Counted from the stretch's first letter, positions 1 through 6,197 are shown. The stretch is 8,349 nt of DNA from Anaerofustis sp. (GCF_019420015.1 NZ_JAHZIA010000041.1:38487-46835), one strand, 5' to 3'. The notes: generated by a model from the letters alone, not told the origin. Numbers and translations: made by a program.

Positions 1-1
1 T

Positions 2-625
2 TATACCTGTTCTGTACCTAAAAATCAAACAGCCGCAGGTACTGCAGATATTATGTCGCATATATTTGAAAATTATTTTTCAAATGTTAAAGAAGGCTTT
101 ATGCAGTCAAGAATGTCGGAAGCTTTGCTTAAAACTTGTATAAAATACGGACCTATCGCTTATAAAGATCCTGAGAACTATGAAGCAAGAGCAAATCTTA
201 TGTGGGTTTCTTCATGGGCAATAAACGGACTATTAAGTGCCGGAAATGAAGTTGAATGGTGTGTTCATCCAATGGAGCATGAACTTAGTGCTTTTTATGA
301 TATAACACATGGTGTCGGGCTTGCTATTTTAACTCCTAGATGGATGAAATATGTTTTAAATGACGAAACTATGGATAAATTCGTTGAATATGGTTTAAAT
401 GTTTGGGGAATTTCTCCTCATAAGGATAAAAAAGATATTGCATTGGAAGCAATAAAGAATACGTATGATTTTTTTGCAAGTTTGGGTATACCTATGAGTC
501 TAAAAGAAGTGGGGATAGATGATACTTATTTTGAAGATATGGCAGAAAAAATAGGGGAACTTAAAGATGCATATAAGCCCCTTGGTAAAGATGATATATT
601 AAATATTTATAATATGTGTTTATAA
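2..625 (+). CDS. Iron-containing (group III) alcohol dehydrogenase, butanol dehydrogenase-like, C-terminal part
   Basis: This is a 5'-truncated gene. The frame is open from base 2 and codes for recognisable family sequence (PKNQTAAGTADIMSH) before the first ATG at 53, so that ATG is internal. About 207 residues remain of a family that is usually near 390, so the N-terminal nucleotide-binding domain lies outside the window and the helical metal-binding domain is inside. All four expected metal ligands are visible: Asp16 and His20 of the fragment (GTADIMSH), then His89 and His103, spaced 14 apart in HPMEHELSAFYDITHG. This matches the Asp-His-His-His set of the YqhD/BdhA group. The cytoplasmic enzyme interconverts aldehydes and alcohols with NAD(P)H. 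The butanol-dehydrogenase subgroup is inferred from the HPMEHELSA/DITHG wording, and the true substrate cannot be read. The gene converges on spmB, with a terminator between them. Confidence 0.93.
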   Translation, partial: YTCSVPKNQTAAGTADIMSHIFENYFSNVKEGFMQSRMSEALLKTCIKYGPIAYKDPENYEARANLMWVSSWAINGLLSAGNEVEWCVHPMEHELSAFYDITHGVGLAILTPRWMKYVLNDETMDKFVEYGLNVWGISPHKDKKDIALEAIKNTYDFFASLGIPMSLKEVGIDDTYFEDMAEKIGELKDAYKPLGKDDILNIYNMCL

Positions 626-650
626 AAAAGAGGAGATTTCCTCTTTTTTT
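624..650. terminator. Hairpin terminator shared by convergent genes
   Basis: The stem AAAAAAGAGGA (624-634) pairs with TCCTCTTTTTT (639-649) around a 4-base loop, GATT. The T-run on the plus strand and the A-run on the other side make it readable from both directions. It sits between the dehydrogenase stop codon and the spmB stop codon, so it probably ends both transcripts. Confidence 0.85.
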
Positions 651-667
651 ATTTGTTTATTGTTTTA

Positions 668-1192
668 TTAACCGAAGAATAATATGCATATTATGTATGC
701 AAGTATAAAGCCTACTACATCAGCAAGCAGACAGGCTTTTAAGGCATATCTAAGTTTTGTTATCTTTTCTCCTGCCAAATAAACATTTAACACATATAAT
801 GTTGTTTCTGTTGATCCCATCATAACACTTGCCGCAAGACCTATAAAAGAATCCGGGGTAAATACTTTAAAAATATCACAAAGTACAGCACTTGCTCCTG
901 AACCGGAAATCGGTCTGAATATCATAAGGGGTAGTAGTTCACTTTTAAAATTTATCATATCACATAATGGAGAAAGTATCTTTACGATAAAGTCACTAAG
1001 TCCGCTTTCTCTAAAGATACTCACGCTTACAGTGAATGCCAAAAGGAACGGAAATATGTTTAAAGTGGTTTTTATGCCTTTTTTTGCACCTATTACAAAT
1101 GTCGCATAAATATCTACTTTTTTCTTTATTCCGTATGTTAAAACTCCAATAATTATGAAAATAAGTATGAAAGAAGATATGAAATTTAACAT
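668..1192 (-). CDS. spmB: Spore maturation protein B (SpmB), nucleoside-recognition/Gate domain membrane protein
   Basis: A 174-residue, very hydrophobic protein close to the usual SpmB length. The diagnostic blocks are RPISGSGA at residues 93-100, TPDSFIG at 112-118 and GSTETTLYVL at 126-135, with membrane segments near residues 4-20, 46-60 and 155-173. In Bacillus subtilis, SpmA and SpmB are needed for full spore-core dehydration and heat resistance; the molecular transport role is unsettled. The ATG overlaps the end of spmA by seven bases (ATGTTAA), so translation is probably coupled, and an AAAAGG stretch eight bases upstream gives a weak ribosome binding site. The pair is encoded away from dacB, its B. 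subtilis neighbour. Homologues also occur in species not known to sporulate, so the gene alone does not prove spore formation. Confidence 0.9.
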   Translation of the reverse strand: MLNFISSFILIFIIIGVLTYGIKKKVDIYATFVIGAKKGIKTTLNIFPFLLAFTVSVSIFRESGLSDFIVKILSPLCDMINFKSELLPLMIFRPISGSGASAVLCDIFKVFTPDSFIGLAASVMMGSTETTLYVLNVYLAGEKITKLRYALKACLLADVVGFILAYIICILFFG

Positions 1193-1767
1193 TTGTAGTA
1201 CCTTTTAAACATTTTAGCTATTATTACGCCTGAAATTGTTGTACAAAGTGTTGATAATAGTATAGGTATAAAAACTATACCTACATTAAGGGAACCGTAT
1301 GACATTCTATATGCAAAAATTGATGTCGGAAGCAATTGGAAACATGTTGTATTGAGAATAAGAAACATTATCATGTCATCGTTTAAGGTGTCTTTTTTTT
1401 GATTTATCATATTCATTTTGTGCATTGCATCTATTCCAAAGGGGGTTGCGGCATTTCCAAGTCCTAAGAAATTCGCTGAAAGGTTTAAAATAATGGTGTT
1501 TACGATATCTTTGTTATGTTTTATATCTTTAAATAATAAGTTTATAATAGGCTTAAACATTCTATTTACTTTCTCTATTAACTTGCTTTCTTTTATTATT
1601 TCCATAATTCCCATCCAAAAACACATTGTTCCAAGTAATGATATACATATCTTTACGGTATCTTCTCCAGATGAAGAAAATGCTTTTGCCATATTTTCTG
1701 TATTTCCACTGAGTATTCCGTAAATTACTGAAATTATAATAATAAAATACCAAATTTTATTTAACAT
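1186..1767 (-). CDS. spmA: Spore maturation protein A (SpmA), nucleoside-recognition/Gate domain membrane protein
   Basis: A 193-residue polytopic membrane protein. The family signatures are NLSANFLGLGNAATPFGIDAM (in two parts, residues 95-104 and 105-115) and LNTTCFQLLPTSIFAYR at 138-154, together with the typical start LNKIWYFIIIISVIYGILSG. It acts with SpmB in spore maturation in B. subtilis; the substrate is unknown. I place the start at 1767 rather than at the in-frame ATG at 1821. From 1767 the protein begins at the first membrane segment like known SpmA proteins (about 196 residues), and a GGAGG site lies 13 bases upstream; the 18 extra residues of the longer form look unlike the family and would overlap that site. 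The gene overlaps spmB by seven bases, forming a two-gene operon. Confidence 0.9.
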   Translation of the reverse strand: MLNKIWYFIIIISVIYGILSGNTENMAKAFSSSGEDTVKICISLLGTMCFWMGIMEIIKESKLIEKVNRMFKPIINLLFKDIKHNKDIVNTIILNLSANFLGLGNAATPFGIDAMHKMNMINQKKDTLNDDMIMFLILNTTCFQLLPTSIFAYRMSYGSLNVGIVFIPILLSTLCTTISGVIIAKMFKRYYKC

Positions 1768-1780
1768 AAAACTCTGATTT

Positions 1781-1785
1781 CCTCC
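1781..1785 (-). promoter_or_regulatory. Ribosome binding site that fixes the spmA start
   Basis: On the minus strand GGAGG is followed by 13 bases and then ATG (1767-1765). The spacing is somewhat long, but this is the only good Shine-Dalgarno match near the gene's 5' end, and it lies inside the longer open frame starting at 1821, which argues against that start. Confidence 0.65.
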
Positions 1786-1801
1786 TAAAAAGTTAAAAAT
1801 G

Positions 1802-1820
1802 TGACATTTGTCATATGTCA
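1802..1820. repeat. TGACA half-site cluster upstream of spmA
   Basis: TGACA (1802-1806), TT, TGTCA (1809-1813) form an inverted repeat with 5-base arms, and a third copy, TGTCA, follows at 1816-1820. The cluster lies 35-53 bases upstream of the chosen spmA start, a plausible place for a repressor or activator site. No good housekeeping promoter is apparent for spmA, so the cluster may overlap a promoter of another sigma class. The operator role is inference. Confidence 0.35.
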
Positions 1821-1896
1821 AATTTATTTTTTTTAAATGTAAACTTTTTCAAATTACAAAAGTTTCATTTTTTATATTTTATTCTTGTTGACAATG

Positions 1897-1905
1897 TGTT
1901 ATAAT
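1897..1905 (+). promoter_or_regulatory. Probable extended -10 promoter of the zinc-type dehydrogenase gene
   Basis: TGT-TATAAT (1897-1905) is an exact extended -10 element, about 48 bases before the start codon. The sequence at the proper -35 distance (around 1877-1882, TTTTAT) is poor, as tolerated with an extended -10. A perfect TTGACA at 1888-1893 is only six bases away and cannot be its -35 partner. Confidence 0.45.
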
Positions 1906-1952
1906 CAATTCAACGAAAAAATAAAAAATTAATTTTTAAGGAGAATTATAAA

Positions 1953-2996
1953 ATGGAAGCAGTCGTATTTAGAGGTCCAAATGATTTCAGTTTGGAGAAC
2001 GTAGAAACACCTAAATGTCCTGAAAAGGGGATTTTAATAAAAGTAGATGCAGTAGGTCTTTGCGGATCTGATATAAGAACTTTTTCATCAGGTCATAAGG
2101 ATGTTACTCCACCTCATATTTTAGGTCATGAAGTAGCCGGAGAAGTTGCAGAAAGTAATAATCCAAAATATCCTGTAGGGGAAAAAGTAGTTTTAAATCC
2201 TCTTATTAAACTTTGTGGAGAATGTTATTTCTGTAAAAACGGTTTAAAAAACCATTGTTCTAATAAAAAAGTATTGGGAACAGAAATGCCTGGGGGATAT
2301 GCACAATATGTTGCTCTTCCTGAAGAATGTTGTACTGATGACGGTATTGTAAAAGCACCGGACGGATTTAATTTAGATTTAATTCCTCTAGCTGAAACCT
2401 TGTCAAGTGTATACTCTACACAAGAATTTGCCAATGTAAAAGAAGGCGATGTTGTAGTTGTTATCGGTGCCGGTCCTCTTGGAAACTTACATAGTGCCGT
2501 TGCAAAAGCAAGAGGTGCAGCAAAAGTTATTATTTCTGAGCCAAGTGAATCAAGACTTGAAATGGCTCACAGATTTGATACAACAGATGACTTTGTAAAC
2601 CCTGTTGCAGGAGATTTACATGATTTTGTTATGCAAGAAACAGAAGGTATTGGTGCAGATGTGGTTATTACAGCTTGCCCTGTTGGTTCTGTTCAAGTTG
2701 AAGCTACTCACCTATTAAAACCAAGAGGAAAAGTTATCTTATTTGGTGGATTACCAAAAGATAATTGTCATGTAGCTTTTGATTCAAACTTAATTCACTA
2801 TCAAGAATTAGTACTATACGGTGGTTATGCTTATGCTCCTGAAGTATTTGCTAAAGCTGTTGAACTTATAACTACAGGTGCAATTGATGCAAGTAAATTT
2901 GTTACACATGTTATTCCTTTGAAAGATATCAAAAAAGGTATTGAATTAGTTAAAACAGGTGAAGCTATAAAAGTAGTGTTAAAACCTTGGGAATAA
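1953..2996 (+). CDS. Zinc-dependent medium-chain alcohol/polyol dehydrogenase
   Basis: A full-length 347-residue member of the medium-chain dehydrogenase family, preceded by AAGGAG nine bases before the ATG. Catalytic-zinc ligands are Cys37 (GLCGSD), His59-Glu60 (ILGHEVAGEV) and probably Glu148 (LAETLSSV). The structural-zinc lobe has Cys88, Cys91, Cys94 and Cys102 in the classical CxxCxxCx7C spacing. The Rossmann fold carries GAGPLG at residues 172-177, and Glu196 after the second strand (IISEPSESR) points to NAD(H) rather than NADP(H). Glu148 is followed by Thr, where relatives of the sorbitol/threonine/sugar-phosphate dehydrogenase type usually have Pro. The enzyme is cytoplasmic and oxidises a secondary alcohol or polyol; the exact substrate cannot be read. 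It has its own promoter and terminator, so it is a single-gene unit. Its base composition is visibly less AT-rich than the operon from 4076 onward. Confidence 0.92.
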   Translation: MEAVVFRGPNDFSLENVETPKCPEKGILIKVDAVGLCGSDIRTFSSGHKDVTPPHILGHEVAGEVAESNNPKYPVGEKVVLNPLIKLCGECYFCKNGLKNHCSNKKVLGTEMPGGYAQYVALPEECCTDDGIVKAPDGFNLDLIPLAETLSSVYSTQEFANVKEGDVVVVIGAGPLGNLHSAVAKARGAAKVIISEPSESRLEMAHRFDTTDDFVNPVAGDLHDFVMQETEGIGADVVITACPVGSVQVEATHLLKPRGKVILFGGLPKDNCHVAFDSNLIHYQELVLYGGYAYAPEVFAKAVELITTGAIDASKFVTHVIPLKDIKKGIELVKTGEAIKVVLKPWE

Positions 2997-3011
2997 ATCC
3001 ATAATTTCTTT

Positions 3012-3044
3012 AAAAGACTAAAAACAAAGTTTTTAGTCTTTTTT
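3012..3044 (+). terminator. Strong intrinsic terminator after the zinc-type dehydrogenase gene
   Basis: AAAAGACTAAAAAC (3012-3025) pairs perfectly with GTTTTTAGTCTTTT (3029-3042) across a 3-base loop, and the T-run continues to 3044. The 14-bp stem starts 15 bases after the stop codon. Confidence 0.9.
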
Positions 3045-3080
3045 ATATTGCAAAGCAGTTGTTTTAGCTTAATATTATTC

Positions 3081-3109
3081 TTGTTTTAATTAATTGTTAA
3101 TGATATAAT
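3081..3109 (+). promoter_or_regulatory. Promoter of the PspC pair (SigA type with extended -10)
   Basis: TTGTTT (3081-3086), a 17-base spacer and TATAAT (3104-3109), with TGA just before the -10 giving the extended form TGnTATAAT. Transcription would start near 3116, leaving a leader of about 57 bases before the ATG at 3173. Confidence 0.65.
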
Positions 3110-3121
3110 AATCTTCGAATA

Positions 3122-3141
3122 ATATAGTATATATACTATAT
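3122..3141. repeat. Perfect 20-bp palindrome in the leader of the PspC genes
   Basis: The core TATAGTATATATACTATA (3123-3140), extended by one base on each side, is its own reverse complement. It begins about six bases after the predicted transcription start, the usual location of a repressor operator for a dimeric regulator; as RNA it could also fold. The operator role is inference. Because the element is all A/T except for one G and one C, some chance symmetry is possible. Confidence 0.5.
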
Positions 3142-3172
3142 ATATGTATAATTAAGAAAGAAAAGGTATTTT

Positions 3173-3394
3173 ATGTCCAGAAAGCTTTATAAGAAAAGAA
3201 ACGGTGCAATGTTTTTTGGTGTATTAAACGGTATTGCTGATTTTATCGGTATAGATGCTATCATAGTGAGATTTGTTTATATTGTTTTGGGATTGGTTTT
3301 TCATAGTTTTCCTGCAATAATATTATATATTATTCTCACTGTAATTATTCCTGGTGAAGAAAAAAGTAAATATACTAATTATGATATAAGATGA
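3173..3394 (+). CDS. PspC-domain small membrane protein, copy 1
   Basis: A 73-residue single-domain PspC protein. The family pattern is clear: KLYKKRNGAMFFGVLNGIAD at residues 4-23, IGIDAIIVR at 25-33, then a hydrophobic stretch through LYIILTVIIP (51-60). PspC-family proteins sit in the cytoplasmic membrane. In proteobacteria they belong to the phage-shock envelope-stress response; in Firmicutes stand-alone copies are common and their role is mostly unknown. The start has an AAGG site six bases upstream. A second PspC gene follows after 15 bases, about 44% identical over the full length without gaps, so the two arose by tandem duplication. Both end in a short polar tail with Tyr-x-x-Tyr-x-Ile and a final basic residue. 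Expression is probably from the promoter at 3081-3109. Confidence 0.88.
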   Translation: MSRKLYKKRNGAMFFGVLNGIADFIGIDAIIVRFVYIVLGLVFHSFPAIILYIILTVIIPGEEKSKYTNYDIR

Positions 3395-3409
3395 TATTAA
3401 GAGGTAACA

Positions 3410-3631
3410 ATGAATAAAAAATTATATAAAACAAAAAATGGTGCCATGATTAGTGGGGTACTTAAAGGCATAAGTGAATATGTTGAAGTAGATGTTACTG
3501 TTGTGAGAGTTATATTTGTTGTTTTAGCTTTGGTTACTACAGGATTTCCCTTTGTGCTTTTGTATTTTATCCTTTCATGGATAATGCCAGAAAAGAATTC
3601 TATCGGATATGATGATTATGAGATAAAATAA
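3410..3631 (+). CDS. PspC-domain small membrane protein, copy 2
   Basis: A 73-residue paralogue of the preceding gene, with GAGG five bases before its ATG and a 15-base gap from the upstream stop, so both are on one transcript. PspC signatures are KLYKTKNGAMISGVLKGISE (residues 4-23), VDVTVVR (27-33) and a hydrophobic half ending LLYFILSWIMP (50-60). The usual Gly in the 'fGID' position is Glu here (VEVD). The conserved C-terminal tail YDDYEIK matches YTNYDIR of copy 1, and since most of the polar tail otherwise differs, this points to retained function. The function is unknown beyond a probable envelope-stress or membrane role; the proteins may form a hetero-oligomer (inference). A hairpin terminator follows 22 bases after the stop. 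Confidence 0.88.
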   Translation: MNKKLYKTKNGAMISGVLKGISEYVEVDVTVVRVIFVVLALVTTGFPFVLLYFILSWIMPEKNSIGYDDYEIK

Positions 3632-3652
3632 AATTGAAAAAATTATATACTT

Positions 3653-3697
3653 CTCATAGATAGGCAGTTAGAAATTGTTTATCTATGAGTTTTTTTT
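3653..3697 (+). terminator. Intrinsic terminator after the PspC pair
   Basis: CTCATAGATA (3653-3662) pairs with TATCTATGAG (3680-3689) across a 17-base loop, followed by eight Ts (3690-3697). The loop is larger than usual, but the stem is a perfect 10 bp and the U-tract is good. Confidence 0.75.
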
Positions 3698-3908
3698 GTG
3701 CCTAAATTGGATAAAGCATTAAAGCTAGAAATTATGAATTTAATATAAGTTTATATTGAGACTATTTAATATTTTATTGGTAATTACGCAATTATAAAAT
3801 AATCTTACTTTATTAATTTTTTGAATAAGGATAAGTTAATATGATCGGAAGTATATTGAATATTATAATAAAATAATTTATTAAAGAAGCTCTATGATAG
3901 TAATTTTA

Positions 3909-3938
3909 TTGAACATTATATTTGAATATTTTTATAAT
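3909..3938 (+). promoter_or_regulatory. Candidate SigA-type promoter for the VTC-DUF4956-sigI operon
   Basis: TTGAAC (3909-3914), an 18-base spacer and an exact TATAAT (3933-3938). It would give a leader of about 130 bases. Such matches also arise by chance in DNA this AT-rich, so support is moderate. Confidence 0.4.
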
Positions 3939-4016
3939 AGATTTTAATTATTTTAATTGTATTCTTAACTGGTGGTATTAAAAATTTAGTAGTTTCTATT
4001 TTTTATCAAAAAAGGT

Positions 4017-4041
4017 ACCGAAAATAAAAATTAAGTTCGTA
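4017..4041 (+). promoter_or_regulatory. Candidate sigma-I-type promoter for the VTC-DUF4956-sigI operon
   Basis: ACC followed by an A-rich tract (ACCGAAAATAAAAA, 4017-4030) and CGTA at 4038-4041. Sigma-I promoters are described as having a -10 of CGWA type and an A-tract in the -35 region. Start would be near 4050, about 12 bases before the AGGAGG site. A TATAAT at 4045-4050 overlaps the region but has no matching -35. The match is short, so this is a hypothesis, supported mainly by the sigma-I gene in the same operon. Confidence 0.35.
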
Positions 4042-4075
4042 TTATATAATGAAAGGGAGAAAGGAGGTTTGAAAA

Positions 4076-4789
4076 ATGAACGATAATTCCAGATTATTAT
4101 CTGTTGCAAGGAGAGAAGTTAAATACCTTATTGGTTTGGAAGATAGGTTATTTGTGTTGGATTCTATGGATAAGATATTAACACCAGATGTTTATGGTGG
4201 CTATAATGGCTATACAGTTCGAAGTGTGTATTTTGACAGCTACTATAATGATGACTATATAGAAAAAAGAGTTAAAATGCCAGATGTAAAAAGAATTCGT
4301 ATGAGAGTCTATAACCCAGACGATAAAAATGTTAAATTTGAGCTTAAACAAAAATCTTATGGTAGAGAGCTTAAAGAAAGTTTATTAATCACAAGAGATG
4401 ATGCACAACGGCTTTTGGATAAAGATTACTCAGTATTATTAAAATATAATAGTAGTATAGCAAAATATGCATACGATTTGATGTCTACAAGATGTTATAG
4501 ACCAGTTTCGTTAGTTGAATACGATAGAAGAGCATATACACATGAAAATTTTAATACGAGAGTTACCCTGGATAACAATTTAAGATATTGCGATTTTAAT
4601 TATGAATTATTTTCACATAACTTAAACTTTAAAGCAGCTATGGCAAAAGAGGATACTATATTAGAAATTAAATATGACAGATTTTTATTTAAGCAGATTC
4701 AAGATATTTTAAAACAGTGTGATTTAAATAGGAAACCTCCTAGTAAATTTGGAACATCGAGAGATATATTAAATCAATATTATTATTAA
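4076..4789 (+). CDS. VTC-domain polyphosphate polymerase-like protein
   Basis: A 237-residue protein that is almost entirely one VTC domain, the tunnel-fold domain that in yeast Vtc4 makes polyphosphate from ATP. Expected basic and acidic tunnel motifs are in order: RREVKY at residues 12-17, VRSVYFDS at 48-55, KRIRMRVYN at 72-80, FELKQKS at 88-94, LVEYDRRAY at 146-154, RVTLD at 162-166, LEIKYD at 196-201 and SKFGTSRDIL at 223-232. No SPX domain or membrane segment is present, so it is a soluble catalytic module, as usual in bacteria. It starts an operon with an excellent AGGAGG eight bases before the ATG. DUF4956 genes follow directly, a frequent partnership in bacteria, and the membrane partners probably anchor the enzyme or move its product. 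A CotH kinase gene, often found with this pair in Firmicutes, is absent. The activity is inferred from the domain. Confidence 0.88.
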   Translation: MNDNSRLLSVARREVKYLIGLEDRLFVLDSMDKILTPDVYGGYNGYTVRSVYFDSYYNDDYIEKRVKMPDVKRIRMRVYNPDDKNVKFELKQKSYGRELKESLLITRDDAQRLLDKDYSVLLKYNSSIAKYAYDLMSTRCYRPVSLVEYDRRAYTHENFNTRVTLDNNLRYCDFNYELFSHNLNFKAAMAKEDTILEIKYDRFLFKQIQDILKQCDLNRKPPSKFGTSRDILNQYYY

Positions 4790-4822
4790 TACAAAATAAA
4801 AGGATAGAAAAGAGGAAGAAAG

Positions 4823-5485
4823 ATGAAAGAAGTTATAAATATATTTTTAAATAATCTTGCAAATGCAGGGCCTTCAAGAGAGGTGTTGGTTTGTAGTTTA
4901 TTATTTACATTAGTTATGTCGTTAATCATGGGGATAACATATCGACTTGTGCAGACAGAATTATCGTATAACAGCAAATTTAATATAAACCTTATGATGA
5001 TGGCATTTTTATCAAATGTATTGATACTATTAATTCAAGATAACCCGCTATTATCACTGGGAGCTTTAGGATCATTATCAATTTGTCGAATTAGGTTGAA
5101 TACTAAAGATCCAAGGGATTTGGGATTTGTGTTTTGGGCTCTTTCAATAGGTATTACTTCAGCAATGGGTGCATTTTTACCATGTATTATTGCAACATTA
5201 AGTATGAGCACGATTTTGATTGTATTGTGTAGGATGCTTTATAATAGAAAAAGGACAACTTTAGTTATTAGAGGTGAAAGAAATATTTTAGTAAATGTTC
5301 AAAGCATTTTTAATAATATGAGAGGTATAACAGTTCAGTCAAAGAATATATTTGAGAATACTTTTGAATTGGTTTATGAGATCAATGCTAATAAAAATGT
5401 AGAAGATAATTTGATTAATAAGCTCGATACTATAGACGGTTTGCATGGAGTAAATATATTGGCACCAGAAACAAAGGCAGCGTAA
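4823..5485 (+). CDS. DUF4956 family membrane protein, copy 1
   Basis: A 220-residue membrane protein, 33 bases after the VTC gene, with AGAGGA six bases before the ATG. Predicted membrane helices lie near residues 21-43, 56-72, 101-118 and 119-139, followed by a soluble domain at about 145-215 that resembles a small ACT-like or ferredoxin-like fold (inference). The DUF4956 core LSLGALGSLSICRIRLNTKDPRDLGF (residues 77-102, here in one run broken by the helix boundary) is present, but the usual SIVRFRT block reads SICRIRL. DUF4956 proteins recur next to VTC-domain genes and probably act with the polymerase at the membrane; no biochemical function is established. It is about half identical to copy 2 across the 80-residue core, so the two are tandem duplicates. 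Confidence 0.85.
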   Translation: MKEVINIFLNNLANAGPSREVLVCSLLFTLVMSLIMGITYRLVQTELSYNSKFNINLMMMAFLSNVLILLIQDNPLLSLGALGSLSICRIRLNTKDPRDLGFVFWALSIGITSAMGAFLPCIIATLSMSTILIVLCRMLYNRKRTTLVIRGERNILVNVQSIFNNMRGITVQSKNIFENTFELVYEINANKNVEDNLINKLDTIDGLHGVNILAPETKAA

Positions 5486-5502
5486 AATAGGGGGTAAATA
5501 TT

Positions 5503-6168
5503 ATGCATAGTGATTTTAATGATATGATGAGAAATTCAATGATGGTGGCAGAGTATGAAATGTCAACAATGACTTTAGTTAAAACTCTTGGATTTGCTGC
5601 ATTTTTAGTAATACTACTTTTTATTACATATAAGATAGCACATTCTAGTAATAGTTATCAGCCAAAGTTTGCAGTAACATTGGTTATTATGGCTTTTGTA
5701 TCAACTATACTGATGGATCTTATTCAGTCAAATTTGGCTCTTTCTTTAGGAATGTTAGGATCATTGTCTATAGTTCGTTTCCGAACAAATATCACGGATC
5801 CTAGAGATATAGGTTTTATTATATGGGCTATGGCTATTGGGTTAATAGCTTCAACAATGAGCTTTATTGCAGGTTTGCTTGGGAGTGTGGTCTTGGCAGT
5901 ATTAATGATTATATCAAAGAAGGATGATGATGTTTTAGATGATAAGTTACTGGTTGTTCGAGGCAGTGTATCGGATTTAGATAAAATTCAGATGGTTGTT
6001 GATAGTATAGGGGGTAGTAAAGTTAAGGCAAAGAATATATTAAGTGATTCTTTTGAATTGGTTTATGAGGTTCGCATTTCAGATGGTGACAGTAATATTG
6101 TTATAGATAATATATTTAAGATAGGTGGTATTGATGCAGTAAATTTATTATCTCCAACTGTTGTATAG
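5503..6168 (+). CDS. DUF4956 family membrane protein, copy 2
   Basis: A 221-residue membrane protein starting 17 bases after copy 1, with GGGGG eight bases before the ATG. It keeps the canonical family core: LSLGMLGSLSIVRFRTNITD at residues 80-99, then PRDIGFIIWAMAIG to 113. Helices are predicted near residues 27-46, 57-74, 103-120 and 121-138, and the soluble C-terminal domain spans about 147-220. The C-terminal domains of both copies share KNI-x4-FELVYE and the end V-N-[IL]-L-[AS]-P. Because this copy matches the family consensus better, it is probably the ancestral form, with copy 1 having diverged. The two may form a hetero-oligomer around the VTC polymerase (inference). No terminator follows before sigI, so read-through is likely. 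Confidence 0.87.
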   Translation: MHSDFNDMMRNSMMVAEYEMSTMTLVKTLGFAAFLVILLFITYKIAHSSNSYQPKFAVTLVIMAFVSTILMDLIQSNLALSLGMLGSLSIVRFRTNITDPRDIGFIIWAMAIGLIASTMSFIAGLLGSVVLAVLMIISKKDDDVLDDKLLVVRGSVSDLDKIQMVVDSIGGSKVKAKNILSDSFELVYEVRISDGDSNIVIDNIFKIGGIDAVNLLSPTVV

Positions 6169-6169
6169 T

Positions 6170-6197
6170 TTGACTAATGTATCTGAAATAGTATAAG
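6170..6197 (+). promoter_or_regulatory. Candidate internal promoter upstream of sigI
   Basis: TTGACT (6170-6175), a 16-base spacer and TATAAG (6192-6197), five of six matches in each element, in the 72-base gap before sigI. Transcription would start near 6204. It could supply sigI and rsgI independently of the upstream genes. Confidence 0.45.

Larger units (their letters stand above)
3698..4075. other. AT-rich gene-free stretch upstream of the VTC operon
   Basis: No convincing coding frame, RNA gene or known riboswitch is seen here. The DNA is extremely AT-rich. It holds two promoter candidates, listed separately (3909-3938 and 4017-4041), and the AGGAGG site (4062-4067) for the first operon gene. 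A short frame beginning GTG at 3698 (VPKLDKALKLEIMNLI) has no ribosome binding site and I do not call it. Confidence 0.6.

Noticed and set aside
53..55. ATG as the start of the first dehydrogenase gene
   Set aside because: The same frame is open to the window edge and codes for conserved family sequence, including the metal ligand Asp16, upstream of this ATG; the gene is simply cut by the edge.
1418..1723. 101-codon plus-strand open frame within spmA
   Set aside because: Antisense to a clearly conserved gene, with no ribosome binding site and no recognisable protein family.
1768..1821. Longer SpmA start at 1821
   Set aside because: The extra 18 residues do not look like the family, and the only good ribosome binding site lies inside this extension and serves the ATG at 1767.
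1793..1821. Minus-strand TTGACA with TTTTAA as a spmA promoter
   Set aside because: The -10 matches only three of six bases, and the start would fall on the spmA ribosome binding site.
1888..1905. TTGACA at 1888-1893 as -35 partner of TATAAT at 1900-1905
   Set aside because: The gap is only six bases; a working pair needs about 16-18. The TATAAT is better explained as an extended -10.
2225..2434. 69-codon minus-strand open frame in the zinc-type dehydrogenase gene
   Set aside because: Lies fully antisense inside a gene with all zinc and cofactor motifs; no family resemblance.
3698..3748. Short GTG-started frame VPKLDKALKLEIMNLI
   Set aside because: Only 16 codons, no ribosome binding site, and it begins directly after a terminator T-run.
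4786..4977. 63-codon minus-strand open frame overlapping the first DUF4956 gene
   Set aside because: Antisense to conserved coding sequence; no ribosome binding site or family.
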